Origin: Imperialibacter roseus
GTDB lineage: Bacteria > Bacteroidota > Bacteroidia > Cytophagales > Cyclobacteriaceae
Length of the DNA stretch: 64,000 bases
NCBI RefSeq assembly: GCF_032999765.1
Contig: NZ_CP136051.1
Coordinates: 2,518,417-2,582,416, forward strand
Direction: 5' to 3'
Notes under the pieces: generated by a model
Databases searched by the model: none
What the model saw: only the letters and a program-made list of their open reading frames with translations
Told to the model about the DNA's origin: nothing
In this document: in pieces, positions 1-9,523 of the stretch
Numbering within the stretch: the stretch's first letter is position 1
Layout of the letters: each line of letters opens with the position of its first letter
Position numbers and translations under genes: made by a program

Positions 1-1
1 C

Positions 2-115
2 AAGGACGCATTTTACGCCCAGCATCCACTGCTGATCGCCCAGTATACATCCAGGCTGAGCGCCGCCCTTCTTCAATTGGTCATAGACATCGAAGCTGAG
101 ATCGCCATGAGATAG
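2..115 (+). CDS. C-terminal end of an unidentified protein (partial)
   Basis: An open frame enters from the left edge and runs 37 codons to a TAG at 113-115. The residues (many Ala, Leu, Ile and one Arg pair of helices ending in ...EIAMR) look like an alpha-helical protein tail rather than noise, and the other forward frame here closes sooner. It stops 51 bases before the ATG of the hybrid kinase on the same strand. Too little is present to name a family; it may simply be an open stretch of noncoding DNA. Confidence 0.4.
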   Translation, partial: KDAFYAQHPLLIAQYTSRLSAALLQLVIDIEAEIAMR

Positions 116-166
116 CCGCAATCTATTGCGAGACCATTGACCAGAAATTTTACCCAACACTCTCTT

Positions 167-3100
167 ATGAAAAACCTTGCAGACATCCGGAAACAGCGCA
201 TTGCTGCGGTCTTATTGTCAATTCTTTTGTTACTAGCACTTGTTTTTACCGTTGCGGCCCAAAATCAGCGCCTGAAGTTCGAACATTTCGGATCCGACAA
301 TGGCCTTTCACACAGTCACGTTATTTCCATTTTGCAAGATAGCCGGGGGTTTCTCTGGTTTGGTACCCGTGATGGACTCAATAAGTACGACGGTTACAAG
401 TTTACCGTGTACACCGAAGAGCCTGACGACAGCACGACGATTGGAAGCAACTACATTCAACAGTTGGTTGAAGACAGCCAGGGTAATATTTGGGTAGCAA
501 CCTGGGGAGGCGGTTTAAGTATGTACGACCGGCGAAAGGGTAGGTTTTATCGGTTCAAATATAGCGCCGCAGACTCTACCAGCATCAGCAGCAATCTGGT
601 AAAGACGCTTGCGATCGATAAGGATGATAATCTTTGGCTCGGCATGGAAAATGGCACTCTTGACTTTTTTGACAATACTACCCTAACGTTTACACATTTC
701 GCTCACATTCCAGGCGACTCTACAAGCCTGGGCGGATCGACTGTCGAAGCCGTAATGGTTGATAGCCAGGACAGGGTATGGGTGGGAACCTATGCCCACG
801 GCCTCTATTTGCTGAACCCCAACGGAAAATCTTTCACAAAGTTTACGCATGATCCAGCCAATTCCAACTCCCTTGCAAGCAACTCTGTTCGGGTACTCAT
901 GGAAGATGAGAAGGGAAACATCTGGATAGGGGCTATAGAGGGTGGGCTCAACCTGATAAAAGAAAATGAAACCAGTTTTAGAAAAGTGAATTCACCAGGA
1001 GATTTAGTAACAGAAAGCATATATGCACTGGAGGAAGATGCCAATGGAAATATCTGGATTGGTCTTGAAAACGGCGGTGTGTCAGTGTACGACCCAAAGG
1101 GCAAGACTTTTGTAAATCATATAGAAAATGACAGTCAGTTTAGCCTGACGAGCAATTCGGTATGGAGTATCATTGAAGACTCAAAGGGAACGATTTGGAT
1201 CGGTACATTCAATGGCGGAATTAATTATATCGACAACGATTTCAATAAATTTAACCACTTTCAATACAACCCGTCTGCCAATAGCCTCAGCAGCGACAAG
1301 GTATTATGTATGATGGAAGATGCTGACGGGCTTGTTTGGATAGGTACGGATGGAGGTGGCGCCAATCTTTTCGATCCGGCTACAGGTAATTTCACACACT
1401 ATCGGCATGACGGCAACAACCCCAATAGCTTATGCGGCGACTATGTGCTAACCATTATGGAAGACCACGAAGGCAAGCTTTGGTTTGGCACCTGGGCCGA
1501 CGGCCTGACAGTCTACGACCGTATCACAAATAAGTTTACCCACTATAAAAGTGATCCAACCAAACCTGGAAGCCTCAAAAGCAACAACGTTTGGCGTATA
1601 TATGAAGATAAAAAAGGAAATATTTGGGTAGGCACTTTCGGCGGGGGCGTCAGCGTTTTTCAAAGAGAGAAGGGAAGTTTTAGGCATTATCTTAACAACC
1701 CTGAAGTTTCAACTAGCTTATCCTCCAATAGTGTGACTTCTTTTCTTGAGGATAGCGAGGGTGACTTCTGGATAGGCACGCAGGGTGGTGGACTCAATAA
1801 GTTCAACCCAGCCACAGATAATTTTACGGTATTCAAAGAAGGAGAAGGCCCTGGGTCGATAAGCAACAACGTGATTTATAACGTGTTGGAAGATTCCAGC
1901 GGCAACATACTGCTGAGTACCAATAATGGCCTCAATATTCTCGATAAACAGACAAATACTTTCAGCGCTCTTCAGGTAAGGGACGGGCTGCTTAATAATA
2001 TCGTCGCCGGTGTCTTAGAAGACAGCCATTATAACCTGTGGATCGGAACTGATAAAGGACTGTCTAAATTTGACAGAGCAAACAAAACATTCAAAAATTA
2101 CACATCCAATGATGGCCTGCTCAAAGGGGAGTTCAAAGACCATGCATTTTTAAAAACCACCTCAGGAGCGATGTACTTTGGGGGCAACGATGGCTTCAAT
2201 CAATTCGTGCCTGACAGTATTATTGATACTGCCTTTGATCCTCCCATTGCAATCACCAGCTTCAAAGTGTTCAATGAGGAGCTAGCCGTCAGCACCGATA
2301 GTTTGTCAGATGAGGGCTTAAAAATAAGCATCGGTGAGGCCACGGAGGTTTTCCTCCGTCACGACCAGACAGTTTTTAGTATCGAGTTTGCTTCGTTGAA
2401 TTTCACCAAACCGTCTCGAAAGCGGTATATGTACATGTTGGAGGGCTTTGATGAGGACTGGATCGAGATTGGTGAAAAAAATGCCGTTACGTACACCAAT
2501 CTAGATCCCGCCGACTATATTTTCCGGGTTCGGGGTCTTGACAACGAAGGTCACTGGTCTCAAAATGAGGCATCCCTTGCAATATCGATATCGCCGCCAT
2601 TTTGGCTTACATGGTGGTTCAAAGTATTTTCCAGCTTCGCTGTGGCAGGTCTTCTGGTAGGTTACTACCGGATTAAGATGGGAAGAGTAAAAAGTCAAAA
2701 ATTTAGGCTCGAAAAGCAGGTAGAGGAAAGAACCAAACAGCTGGAGAAATCCACGAATCAGGAACGTGAGGCCAGGTTGGAGGCAGAAAAAGCTAACAAA
2801 GCCAAAAGCGTTTTCCTGGCTACTATGAGTCACGAAATTCGAACACCATTGAATGGTGTGTTGGGAATGGCCTCTCTTCTGGCTGAAACCTCCCTCGACG
2901 ACGAACAAAAGGAATATTCAGAAACGATCAAGATTTGTGGTGAAGGCCTGTTGAACGTTATCAACGACATACTTGACTTCTCAAAAATTGAATCAGGCAA
3001 TATCGAGCTCGAAGAGAAAGACTTTGACCTGAGAAACTGTATCGAAGAAGTGCTGGACATGTTCGCTAACAGAGCGACTTTGGCCGGGCTGGACCTCATC

Positions 3101-4336
3101 TACCAGATTGGGTACAATGTGCCTACGCAAGTAGTTGGGGATAGTCACCGGTTGAAACAGGTATTGGTAAACCTTGTTAGCAATGCTATCAAATTCACCA
3201 AAGACGGAGAGATTTTCGTTAATGTAAAACTGGGACATGGCTCAAATGGCACATTGGGACTGCAAATTGATGTGAGCGATACTGGCATAGGAATTCATGA
3301 AGACAAGATAGAACGCCTTTTCAAGCCGTTTTCGCAGGTCGATAGCTCAACCACCCGTGAGTATGGGGGAACCGGCCTTGGCCTGGTGATCTGCGAGCGA
3401 CTGGTGGGCCTGATGGGTGGAAAAATTGAGGTGCAAAGTACTCCTGGTGTTGGTACGGTATTTTCCTTCAACATAGTTGTTGGCACAAGCCAGCAGGCGC
3501 TGCGAACCTACGTGCATTTCAATGTTGCAGGCTTGGAGGGAAAGAAGGTGCTCGTGATTGATGATAACTCTACCAATTTGAAAATTTTGAGTAACCAGCT
3601 TGGGCTGTGGAAGTTGGCACCCTCAGTCGCCACATCGGGCAGCGAAGCTATCGAACTGGTGAAACGACAAGGTGCTTTCGACCTCATCATCACAGATATG
3701 CATATGCCGGAAATGGACGGAGTGACGCTGGCAAAAAGCCTGAAAAAGCTGCATAAGGATATACCCATTATCCTCTTGAGTTCCTTGGGCAACGATCATC
3801 ACAAGACATACATCGATCTGTTTGCCGAAGTGCTCACGAAGCCAGTTCGCCAAAGTGAGCTTTATAAGGCGATTATCGACCAGCTAAAGGGGAAAACGCA
3901 TAAACCAAAAGAGGAGCCAGCAACATCTAACCAGTTGAACGCAGAGTTTTCGAAAAAGCACGCACTCAAAGTGTTAATTGCTGAAGACAATCTGGTCAAT
4001 CAAAAACTGGCCGAAAGAGTGCTGAGCAAGCTCGGTTACAGTCCGGTAATCGTTCAAAATGGACAGGACGCCGTGGATGCTGTTCGCAGCGGAGGCTTTG
4101 ACCTTGTGTTTATGGACGTGCAGATGCCTGTGCTCGATGGCCTTGAGGCCACCAAAAAAATACGGGCCTTACCTGGCGACCAGCCCGCAATTGTAGCCAT
4201 GACGGCAAACGCTATGCAGGGCGACAGCGACATTTGCATTGCTGCAGGCATGGACGACTATATCAGCAAACCGATAAAGATCGAAGAACTTGTTGTGTTG
4301 TTGAGGAAAGTGTCGACTATGAGTGTAACAGCCTGA
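167..4336 (+). CDS. Hybrid sensor histidine kinase with Reg_prop propeller and two receiver domains
   Basis: A 1389-residue one-piece two-component sensor. An N-terminal signal/anchor is followed by about 14 repeats of the Reg_prop type (pattern W-I-G-T/N-x-G-G-G-L, residues about 40-700), a Y_Y_Y domain (about 740-810), a membrane segment near 830, a short coiled coil, a HisKA box with HEIRTPL (His889), an HATPase domain (N-box, DTGIGI, GGTGLGL) and two receiver domains with predicted phospho-Asp 1177 and 1317, each with a conserved Lys-Pro. The ATG at 167 is preferred over an in-frame TTG at 137. Unlike the classical Bacteroides hybrid regulators it has no AraC-type DNA-binding domain, and no HPt domain is seen, so the phosphoryl group must pass to another protein. 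The ligand is unknown; propellers of this kind often sense glycans. Assignment of architecture is firm, role inferred. Confidence 0.93.
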   Translation: MKNLADIRKQRIAAVLLSILLLLALVFTVAAQNQRLKFEHFGSDNGLSHSHVISILQDSRGFLWFGTRDGLNKYDGYKFTVYTEEPDDSTTIGSNYIQQLVEDSQGNIWVATWGGGLSMYDRRKGRFYRFKYSAADSTSISSNLVKTLAIDKDDNLWLGMENGTLDFFDNTTLTFTHFAHIPGDSTSLGGSTVEAVMVDSQDRVWVGTYAHGLYLLNPNGKSFTKFTHDPANSNSLASNSVRVLMEDEKGNIWIGAIEGGLNLIKENETSFRKVNSPGDLVTESIYALEEDANGNIWIGLENGGVSVYDPKGKTFVNHIENDSQFSLTSNSVWSIIEDSKGTIWIGTFNGGINYIDNDFNKFNHFQYNPSANSLSSDKVLCMMEDADGLVWIGTDGGGANLFDPATGNFTHYRHDGNNPNSLCGDYVLTIMEDHEGKLWFGTWADGLTVYDRITNKFTHYKSDPTKPGSLKSNNVWRIYEDKKGNIWVGTFGGGVSVFQREKGSFRHYLNNPEVSTSLSSNSVTSFLEDSEGDFWIGTQGGGLNKFNPATDNFTVFKEGEGPGSISNNVIYNVLEDSSGNILLSTNNGLNILDKQTNTFSALQVRDGLLNNIVAGVLEDSHYNLWIGTDKGLSKFDRANKTFKNYTSNDGLLKGEFKDHAFLKTTSGAMYFGGNDGFNQFVPDSIIDTAFDPPIAITSFKVFNEELAVSTDSLSDEGLKISIGEATEVFLRHDQTVFSIEFASLNFTKPSRKRYMYMLEGFDEDWIEIGEKNAVTYTNLDPADYIFRVRGLDNEGHWSQNEASLAISISPPFWLTWWFKVFSSFAVAGLLVGYYRIKMGRVKSQKFRLEKQVEERTKQLEKSTNQEREARLEAEKANKAKSVFLATMSHEIRTPLNGVLGMASLLAETSLDDEQKEYSETIKICGEGLLNVINDILDFSKIESGNIELEEKDFDLRNCIEEVLDMFANRATLAGLDLIYQIGYNVPTQVVGDSHRLKQVLVNLVSNAIKFTKDGEIFVNVKLGHGSNGTLGLQIDVSDTGIGIHEDKIERLFKPFSQVDSSTTREYGGTGLGLVICERLVGLMGGKIEVQSTPGVGTVFSFNIVVGTSQQALRTYVHFNVAGLEGKKVLVIDDNSTNLKILSNQLGLWKLAPSVATSGSEAIELVKRQGAFDLIITDMHMPEMDGVTLAKSLKKLHKDIPIILLSSLGNDHHKTYIDLFAEVLTKPVRQSELYKAIIDQLKGKTHKPKEEPATSNQLNAEFSKKHALKVLIAEDNLVNQKLAERVLSKLGYSPVIVQNGQDAVDAVRSGGFDLVFMDVQMPVLDGLEATKKIRALPGDQPAIVAMTANAMQGDSDICIAAGMDDYISKPIKIEELVVLLRKVSTMSVTA

Positions 4337-4345
4337 TAACGCCGA

Positions 4346-5092
4346 TTAGACTGTATTCGCCTTCACCTGCGTTGCCTTATACCTTTTTGTAAGGTTTAAA
4401 AGCGCAGCACTGGCATCCCTGCCGAACAAGCCGCCGTGGTAGCAGACGAGCCTGTCTATGGCTAGTCGTTCAAGCTTCTTAACCGACGCAAGGGCCGTTG
4501 GCATGTCCAGGGTGAATTGGGGGTTGGCTATTTCCAGCTCTCCATTTTCCACCACTACAGCATCTGCGGCTATCAGGGTTTGGCGATGCGTCAAGTAGAT
4601 GGAAACGTGGCCTGGCGTATGAATTACTTCAACTCCTTCCAGCAACTCACCCTCTTTATTCAGCCCAAAGACTTTATCCACCGGAACAGCTTTCATTCGC
4701 TTGAGTTGGTCAATAAAATAGCGTGCACCTTCTTTGTAAGCCACCGGGAGCTGATCATAGGTGTCTTCAGCCTGGATCAGTCTAAGCGATTTTTTGCTGC
4801 CGTCGATATACCCCGCTTCCAAATCTGAAGACCAAACCTTCAAGTGTGGATACTTCGCCTTTATTTCAAAAAGGCTTCCCATATGGTCGATATCATGATG
4901 GGTGATGAGAATGCCGGTTAGTTCATTGAAGGAAAGGTTGACCTCACACAATTCCTCTTCCAGCTTCGGGAGGAATCCTTCGTAGCCGCAGTCGATGAGC
5001 AAGGTTTCATTGCCCGATTGAATGACTGTTGGGTAAATGGCCTCTTCGGTGCCATTGAAGTTGAATTTGATCTCAAGTATATGAAAGCTCAT
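4346..5092 (-). CDS. MBL-fold metallo-hydrolase
   Basis: A 248-residue metallo-beta-lactamase-fold protein without a signal peptide, so cytoplasmic. It shows the first metal motif as T-H-H-D-I-D-H-M-G near residue 65, a TPGHV motif near 160 and a late His in CYHGG near 220. In the canonical H-x-H-x-D-H motif the second His is replaced by Asp here; this HHDxDH form is found in a hydrolase branch of the superfamily. The substrate cannot be read from the sequence (thioester, phosphodiester and lactone hydrolases share the fold). It converges on the hybrid kinase with a 9-base gap, and no terminator fits between them. Confidence 0.85.
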   Translation of the reverse strand: MSFHILEIKFNFNGTEEAIYPTVIQSGNETLLIDCGYEGFLPKLEEELCEVNLSFNELTGILITHHDIDHMGSLFEIKAKYPHLKVWSSDLEAGYIDGSKKSLRLIQAEDTYDQLPVAYKEGARYFIDQLKRMKAVPVDKVFGLNKEGELLEGVEVIHTPGHVSIYLTHRQTLIAADAVVVENGELEIANPQFTLDMPTALASVKKLERLAIDRLVCYHGGLFGRDASAALLNLTKRYKATQVKANTV

Positions 5093-5166
5093 TTGAACAG
5101 CTGGTTAGCGTTACAAATGACCCAATACGAGAAATGAGGAAAAAAAGTTGACCTGTCTATCAGGCC

Positions 5167-6654
5167 TTAAAGTGTCACAAAACCCACAATCAGGTACAGC
5201 ACCACTGTGATGCCACCAGCCACAAGTGCATAGGGCATCTGGGTTCGCACATGGTCGATGTGGTCAGAAGCAGATGCCATAGACGAAATCATCGTAGTGT
5301 CGGAAATGGGAGAGCAGTGGTCTCCGAATACGCCGCCACCCAATGCAGCAGCAATGGCTACATGAGGATCGGTTCCAAATGACTGCGCCATGGGCACAGC
5401 AATGGAGATCATAATCGCAAAAGTGCCCCAGGAGGTGCCTGTAGAAAAAGCAATGAAACAGCTCACTGCAAACACGATGGCCGGCACCAGCGCAGGCGAC
5501 AACCAGCTTTTTGTCACTTCCGCAACGTAAAAACCTGTGCCTAATGTCTTACAAAGGCTTCCAATGGCAAAGGCCAGCACCATGAGCAGTGCCATGGAAA
5601 TCATCCCGCTCATGCCTTTTAGCGTCAGGTTAATCATTTCTTTGCCGGTCATGATGCCCTGCAGGCCATACATGGTAGCCGCCACAGCCAGCGAAGTGAT
5701 CACGGCATAGGTAACAGAGGCAGAGCCTGATCCACCGCCTATGGCCTCGAAGACGGCGTCAAACATGCCGGGCTGCTGCGACCAGTTGATACTACTCCAG
5801 CCAGTATAAACCAGAAAAATGGGCATCATCACAACCATGGTCACGATGGGCACGAGCATATTGATGGCCCGCTGGGGCTTGCCCTCAATGGGTGCTATGA
5901 TGGTAATCTCCTCTGATATCATCGGCGTGGCGCCATCTGCAATTACTTTGCCCTCCACACGAGCCCTGGTTTCGGCCTTTTTCATCGGCCCAAAATCTTT
6001 GTTGGTAATGATGATCCAAAAAAGAAAAGCAACGGCCAGCAATGGATAAAAGTTAAATGGGAGCGAGGCAAAAAGTGTAGAAAAAGGCCGCTCAAAGCCT
6101 TGCATAAGCAGCAAGCCCATGATATAGGCTCCCCAGGCATTGAATGGAATCAAAATGCATGAAGGCGCTGAGCTGGAGTCGCATATGTAAGCCAGCTTTT
6201 CCCTGGAAATTTTCAGCTGATCAAATAGTGGTCTGTATAATGTACCTGTGGTTAGCACTGAAATATTGGACTCAACGAAAATGAGCATCCCCGTTATGCC
6301 CGCCAGCAGCCTCACATAGAGGCTCTTTTTTTCTACATTATCCTTGTGAGCGCTCTCCATTTTTTTGTTCACATAAACAATGAAGCCCTCCACACCGCCA
6401 GACCGCTGAATGAAGGCAATCAGAGCACCGATAAACAAGGTGAAGATCACCGTTCTGGTATTTCCGTCATCTTTGAACACGTCCACCATCGCCTGCACAG
6501 TATTCAGCGACCCTATGAAAGGATTCCATCCCGCCAGAATGACGTAGCCCAGCCAGATGCCTATGATCAGGGCAACAAACACCTGCTTGGTGCGAATAGC
6601 GAGAAAAATGGCGATAACAGGAGGGAGGAGCGAGAGAAAGCCGTAGTGATCCAT
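5167..6654 (-). CDS. nhaC: Na+/H+ antiporter, NhaC family
   Basis: A 495-residue polytopic inner-membrane protein with about a dozen hydrophobic segments. It carries features of the NhaC/ion-transporter superfamily: a segment with SNISVLTTGT near residue 128, DSSSAPSCILIPFNAWG near 160-180, and the signature GGGVFGDHCSPISDTT near 440. The family exchanges sodium for protons across the cytoplasmic membrane and supports pH and sodium homeostasis, which fits a marine or salt-exposed organism. It is transcribed away from the NlpC/P60 gene, and the 135-base divergent gap must hold both promoters. Related members have been annotated as malate/lactate antiporters, so substrate is less certain than fold. 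Confidence 0.85.
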   Translation of the reverse strand: MDHYGFLSLLPPVIAIFLAIRTKQVFVALIIGIWLGYVILAGWNPFIGSLNTVQAMVDVFKDDGNTRTVIFTLFIGALIAFIQRSGGVEGFIVYVNKKMESAHKDNVEKKSLYVRLLAGITGMLIFVESNISVLTTGTLYRPLFDQLKISREKLAYICDSSSAPSCILIPFNAWGAYIMGLLLMQGFERPFSTLFASLPFNFYPLLAVAFLFWIIITNKDFGPMKKAETRARVEGKVIADGATPMISEEITIIAPIEGKPQRAINMLVPIVTMVVMMPIFLVYTGWSSINWSQQPGMFDAVFEAIGGGSGSASVTYAVITSLAVAATMYGLQGIMTGKEMINLTLKGMSGMISMALLMVLAFAIGSLCKTLGTGFYVAEVTKSWLSPALVPAIVFAVSCFIAFSTGTSWGTFAIMISIAVPMAQSFGTDPHVAIAAALGGGVFGDHCSPISDTTMISSMASASDHIDHVRTQMPYALVAGGITVVLYLIVGFVTL

Positions 6655-6789
6655 GTATTGAATTAATCGTAGTCAGCTAAAACTACTAAATGATTTTATA
6701 AAAATTGTGGCTGATATGATTAATGCGTAAAATCGTTTTTGAATTCAACTAGAAGACCTATTCTGTGTAAACAGTGGTCATCAGAAACT

Positions 6790-7986
6790 ATGACAAAGTA
6801 TATCAAGCCATTCTTTACCATAATTGTGCTGTCTGCGTGTGTGGCAGGTTGCGAGCCGGCCAGCGAAGAACAGAAGGAATCTTTTGCAGACGAAAAAATT
6901 GCCGAGATGAAGCTGCAATTTGCTCCTGATAAACGGGTGGCTTTGTTTCAGGTAGCATCACGAAATGAAGGATCAAAGGTCGTATTAACTGGTGAAACAA
7001 ATATACCGGAGGCAAAAGCAGCACTGCTCGATTCGCTAAAAGGCCGTGGGCTGACTGTCACCGACAGCATTGAGTTGTTGCCATCGTCGGCATTGGAAGG
7101 AAATATTTATGGGTTGGTCAACAACTCGGTAGCTAATATCCGTTCGGATCCCCGGCACTCGGGCGAATTGGCCACCCAGGCACTTTTGGGCACTCCACTC
7201 AACGTGCTGAAGCAAAGTGGCGAATGGTACCTGGTGCAAACGCCCGACAAGTATATTTCATGGGTAGACCACGGCGGCCTTATGGTGCTTGATAAGGCTG
7301 GTTTCGAAACCTGGAAAAACGCCAAAAAAATCATTTACACCCGAGTAGCCGGATTCTCATACATAGCTGGCAGCGAAACTGCTCAGCTGGTTTCGGATCT
7401 TGTAATGGGTTGCGTGCTGGAGCTGGTGGGCGAAGGGAAAGATTTCTATCAGGTGAAATATCCCGATGGACGAGAGGCATTTGTTAATAAGAAGGAAGCG
7501 AAGCCCGTCGAAGGCTGGCTGGCACAGGCAAACCCCACTGGTGAGAATTTGACAAACATTGCTTTTCAACTGATGGGCGCTCCCTATCTATGGGGTGGCA
7601 CATCCACGAAAGGAATGGATTGCAGCGGCTTTACCAAGACAGTATACTTCATGAATGGACTGGTGATTCCACGTGACGCTTCGCAGCAGGTGAACGCTGG
7701 CCAGCCGGTTCAATCCGAGCAGCCATTTGATCAATTGGAAGTGGGCGATTTGTTGTTTTTTGGAACACCAGCTACTCCGGAGAAAAACGAACGGGTAGTA
7801 CACGTGGGGATGTGGATTGGTGACAAAAAGTTCATCCATGCGTCAGGCCAGGTGCGGGTCAGCAGCGTTGACCCCGGCAACGAGCTTTACGATGAATACA
7901 ATGTCAATCGTTTTTTGAGGGCCCGCAGGTATGCGCCAAACTTTGAGGGAAGTATTCTTGAAATGAAAAATGAAGTCCTTTTCTAA
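6790..7986 (+). CDS. NlpC/P60 family lipoprotein with SH3 domains (cell-wall peptidase)
   Basis: A 398-residue lipoprotein. The start at ATG 6790 gives a signal peptide with lipobox V-A-G-C near residue 18; an in-frame TTG at 6739 would add 17 non-signal residues. The middle contains two bacterial SH3-like segments (about 95-155 and 180-240), typical for peptidoglycan binding. The C-terminal NlpC/P60 domain begins near 250, with catalytic Cys278 in MDCSGF, His338 in VVHVGMW and His350 in FIHAS. Enzymes of this kind cleave D-Glu to diamino acid bonds in peptide stems. It stands alone in its transcription unit. Confidence 0.92.
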   Translation: MTKYIKPFFTIIVLSACVAGCEPASEEQKESFADEKIAEMKLQFAPDKRVALFQVASRNEGSKVVLTGETNIPEAKAALLDSLKGRGLTVTDSIELLPSSALEGNIYGLVNNSVANIRSDPRHSGELATQALLGTPLNVLKQSGEWYLVQTPDKYISWVDHGGLMVLDKAGFETWKNAKKIIYTRVAGFSYIAGSETAQLVSDLVMGCVLELVGEGKDFYQVKYPDGREAFVNKKEAKPVEGWLAQANPTGENLTNIAFQLMGAPYLWGGTSTKGMDCSGFTKTVYFMNGLVIPRDASQQVNAGQPVQSEQPFDQLEVGDLLFFGTPATPEKNERVVHVGMWIGDKKFIHASGQVRVSSVDPGNELYDEYNVNRFLRARRYAPNFEGSILEMKNEVLF

Positions 7987-8320
7987 TGCAAACGGTTGGC
8001 TTAGGCACTTAAACCATGGCATCTAAAATAGTTATCCTCCATGGTTATGAAACGGTCACTGTGTACCTTTTTTCGCCCTTCTTTTTCTCAGTCTGATGGT
8101 TGACTGAATACCTGACAGGTTTTTCCTCAAACCTAATGAGGCCTTTTCTTTGGTGAAAAAACCTTGCGGCATCACTAATGGGTGATTTCGGTACAGTTAT
8201 CTCGCTCATTACTCGTCTGGTTTATGGTGTCTACGTGGTAAAACTACCACGAGGCTCTCAACCAGAAAATGAGATCGGTCAACAGGCGAAAAAGACTTTT
8301 GTCAGTTTTTCTGACAAGTG
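7987..8320. other. Noncoding region with five short inverted repeats
   Basis: There is no convincing gene in these 334 bases between the convergent NlpC/P60 and glucokinase genes. Inverted repeats are seen at 8012-8019/8039-8046 (AACCATGG and its complement, 19-base spacer), 8117-8122/8129-8134 (AGGTTT/AAACCT), 8171-8175/8182-8186, 8234-8240/8245-8251 (CGTGGTA, AAAC loop, TACCACG) and 8299-8305/8311-8317. The last belongs to a terminator. Forward open frames here continue antisense into the glucokinase gene and are shadows. Confidence 0.5.
8286..8317 (-). terminator. Probable terminator of the glucokinase gene
   Basis: Three bases past the minus-strand stop codon lies a perfect 7-bp stem TTGTCAG/CTGACAA with a five-base loop (8299-8317). 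Read on the minus strand it is followed by AAGTCTTTTT, a modest T-tract. Confidence 0.5.
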
Positions 8321-9061
8321 TCAGGTCAACTCTTTTTTTGCCGCGAGGGCTGCTCCAATAATACCGGCATTGTTCCTGAGCTTCGCAGGCACCACCTTGG
8401 TGTCAAGATCCAGGTACCTGAAAAATTCCTTGTGTTTTTTGGAGATGCCGCCGCCCACGACAATCAGATCGGGCCACAGCAGAAATTCGAGCCTCTTGAG
8501 GTATTCATTGAATCTTTTGCCCCAAACGTCCCAGTCAAGCTCTTGCTTTTCCTTCACACTGGCAGATGCATAGTGTTCCCCGAAAGTGTTGTTCACCATG
8601 ATATATCCCAGCTCAGTATTAGGGAAAAGCCTTTTCTTGTAGAAGATGGAGGTGCCGATACCCGTTCCCGCAGCCACCATGATCACAGAACCCTTTTCCT
8701 TTTTGCCAGCACCAAACTTTACTTCGGCCAGTCCAGCTGCATCTACGTCGTTGATGAGGTGGGTAGGGCAGCCAGTGGCCATTTCGAAGGCCTTACCCGC
8801 ATTGAGGCCAATCCACTTTTCGTCGATATTGGAGGCGGTCATCACGATTTCTTTCTTAATGGCAGCCGGGAAACCAATGCCAATGATGCCTTTCCAGTCA
8901 AAGTGTTCAACAATGGCTTTAACTGTGGCAATCATTGCGTCTGGCGTGGCTGGAGAGGGTGTAGGGATTCTGAACCGATCTTCCATGAATGAGCCTGTCC
9001 TTGTATCCACCGGAGCTGCCTTCATGCCTGTGCCACCAATATCAATGCCTAAAACCACCAT
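8321..9061 (-). CDS. ppgK: ROK-family polyphosphate-type glucokinase
   Basis: A 246-residue cytoplasmic sugar kinase. The phosphate-binding motif GIDIGGTGMKAA lies at residues 5-16, a catalytic-region NDVDAAGLAE near 108-117, and the second phosphate loop VAAGTGIGT near 130. Length and these motifs match the polyphosphate glucokinase branch of ROK proteins, which phosphorylate glucose with polyphosphate or ATP; the zinc-binding cysteine motif of larger ROK repressors and kinases is absent. It is divergent from the PadR gene, and the PadR operator candidate lies about 75 bases upstream of its start, so shared control is possible. Substrate specificity is inferred from family. Confidence 0.83.
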   Translation of the reverse strand: MVVLGIDIGGTGMKAAPVDTRTGSFMEDRFRIPTPSPATPDAMIATVKAIVEHFDWKGIIGIGFPAAIKKEIVMTASNIDEKWIGLNAGKAFEMATGCPTHLINDVDAAGLAEVKFGAGKKEKGSVIMVAAGTGIGTSIFYKKRLFPNTELGYIMVNNTFGEHYASASVKEKQELDWDVWGKRFNEYLKRLEFLLWPDLIVVGGGISKKHKEFFRYLDLDTKVVPAKLRNNAGIIGAALAAKKELT

Positions 9062-9134
9062 TGTACTCTGTTTAAAGGATGTTTCCGCTAAGCTATAATA
9101 TCTCTTTCTATATAAAAATTATTCTTTTACTCTC

Positions 9135-9180
9135 TTTTGTAGAACAAATAACTACCTACCTTCGTATTAGTTCTACAAAA
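9135..9180. promoter_or_regulatory. Inverted-repeat operator at the PadR promoter
   Basis: TTTTGTAGAAC at 9135-9145 is repeated as its exact reverse complement GTTCTACAAAA at 9170-9180, an 11-base perfect inverted repeat with a 24-base spacer. A TACCTTCG at 9157-9164, one base from the Bacteroidota -7 consensus, lies between the arms, so a bound repressor would cover the promoter. The right arm ends 10 bases before the ATG of the PadR gene. Autoregulation by PadR is the natural reading. Confidence 0.6.
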
Positions 9181-9190
9181 TAGAGTGACT

Positions 9191-9523
9191 ATGAAAGGCG
9201 ACGTATTGGGTGAGTTTGAAGAAATCATCTTGTTGATAGTAGGGGTGCTTGGCCAGGATGCCTATGGATTGGGTATCAGAGACGAACTTGAAAAGCAAAC
9301 AGGCCGCAGTGCTGCCATAGGCGCAGTGCACGCCACGCTCAACAGGCTGCAAGAAAAGGGATACGTGGAGTCTGGTATGACAGAAGGAACGCAAGAGCGG
9401 GGAGGAAGACGAAAAAGAGTTTTTCAAATGACTGGTTTGGGAAAAAAGGCACTGATTGAGTCAAAGGATGTGCGTGTCAATTTGTGGAGCCAGCTGCCTG
9501 ATTTGAATGTTGGAAAAATATGA
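9191..9523 (+). CDS. PadR-family transcriptional regulator
   Basis: A 110-residue winged-helix regulator. Residues about 8-80 carry the PadR fold: a helix around GEFEEIILLIVGVL, a YGLGIRDELE segment and the wing GAVHATLNRLQEKGYVES, followed by a charged GGRRKRVFQMT strand. PadR proteins usually repress adjacent transport genes and respond to small molecules or are antagonised by them. The stop codon overlaps the start of the permease gene by four bases (ATGA), so the two are translated together, a pairing common in Bacteroidota. ATG 9191 is chosen; a GTG at 9185 is an alternative. Confidence 0.93.
   Translation: MKGDVLGEFEEIILLIVGVLGQDAYGLGIRDELEKQTGRSAAIGAVHATLNRLQEKGYVESGMTEGTQERGGRRKRVFQMTGLGKKALIESKDVRVNLWSQLPDLNVGKI

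Noticed and set aside
8178-8992. Two overlapping plus-strand open frames across the glucokinase gene
   Set aside because: They are antisense to a gene with clear ROK motifs and have arginine- and serine-rich, low-complexity products.
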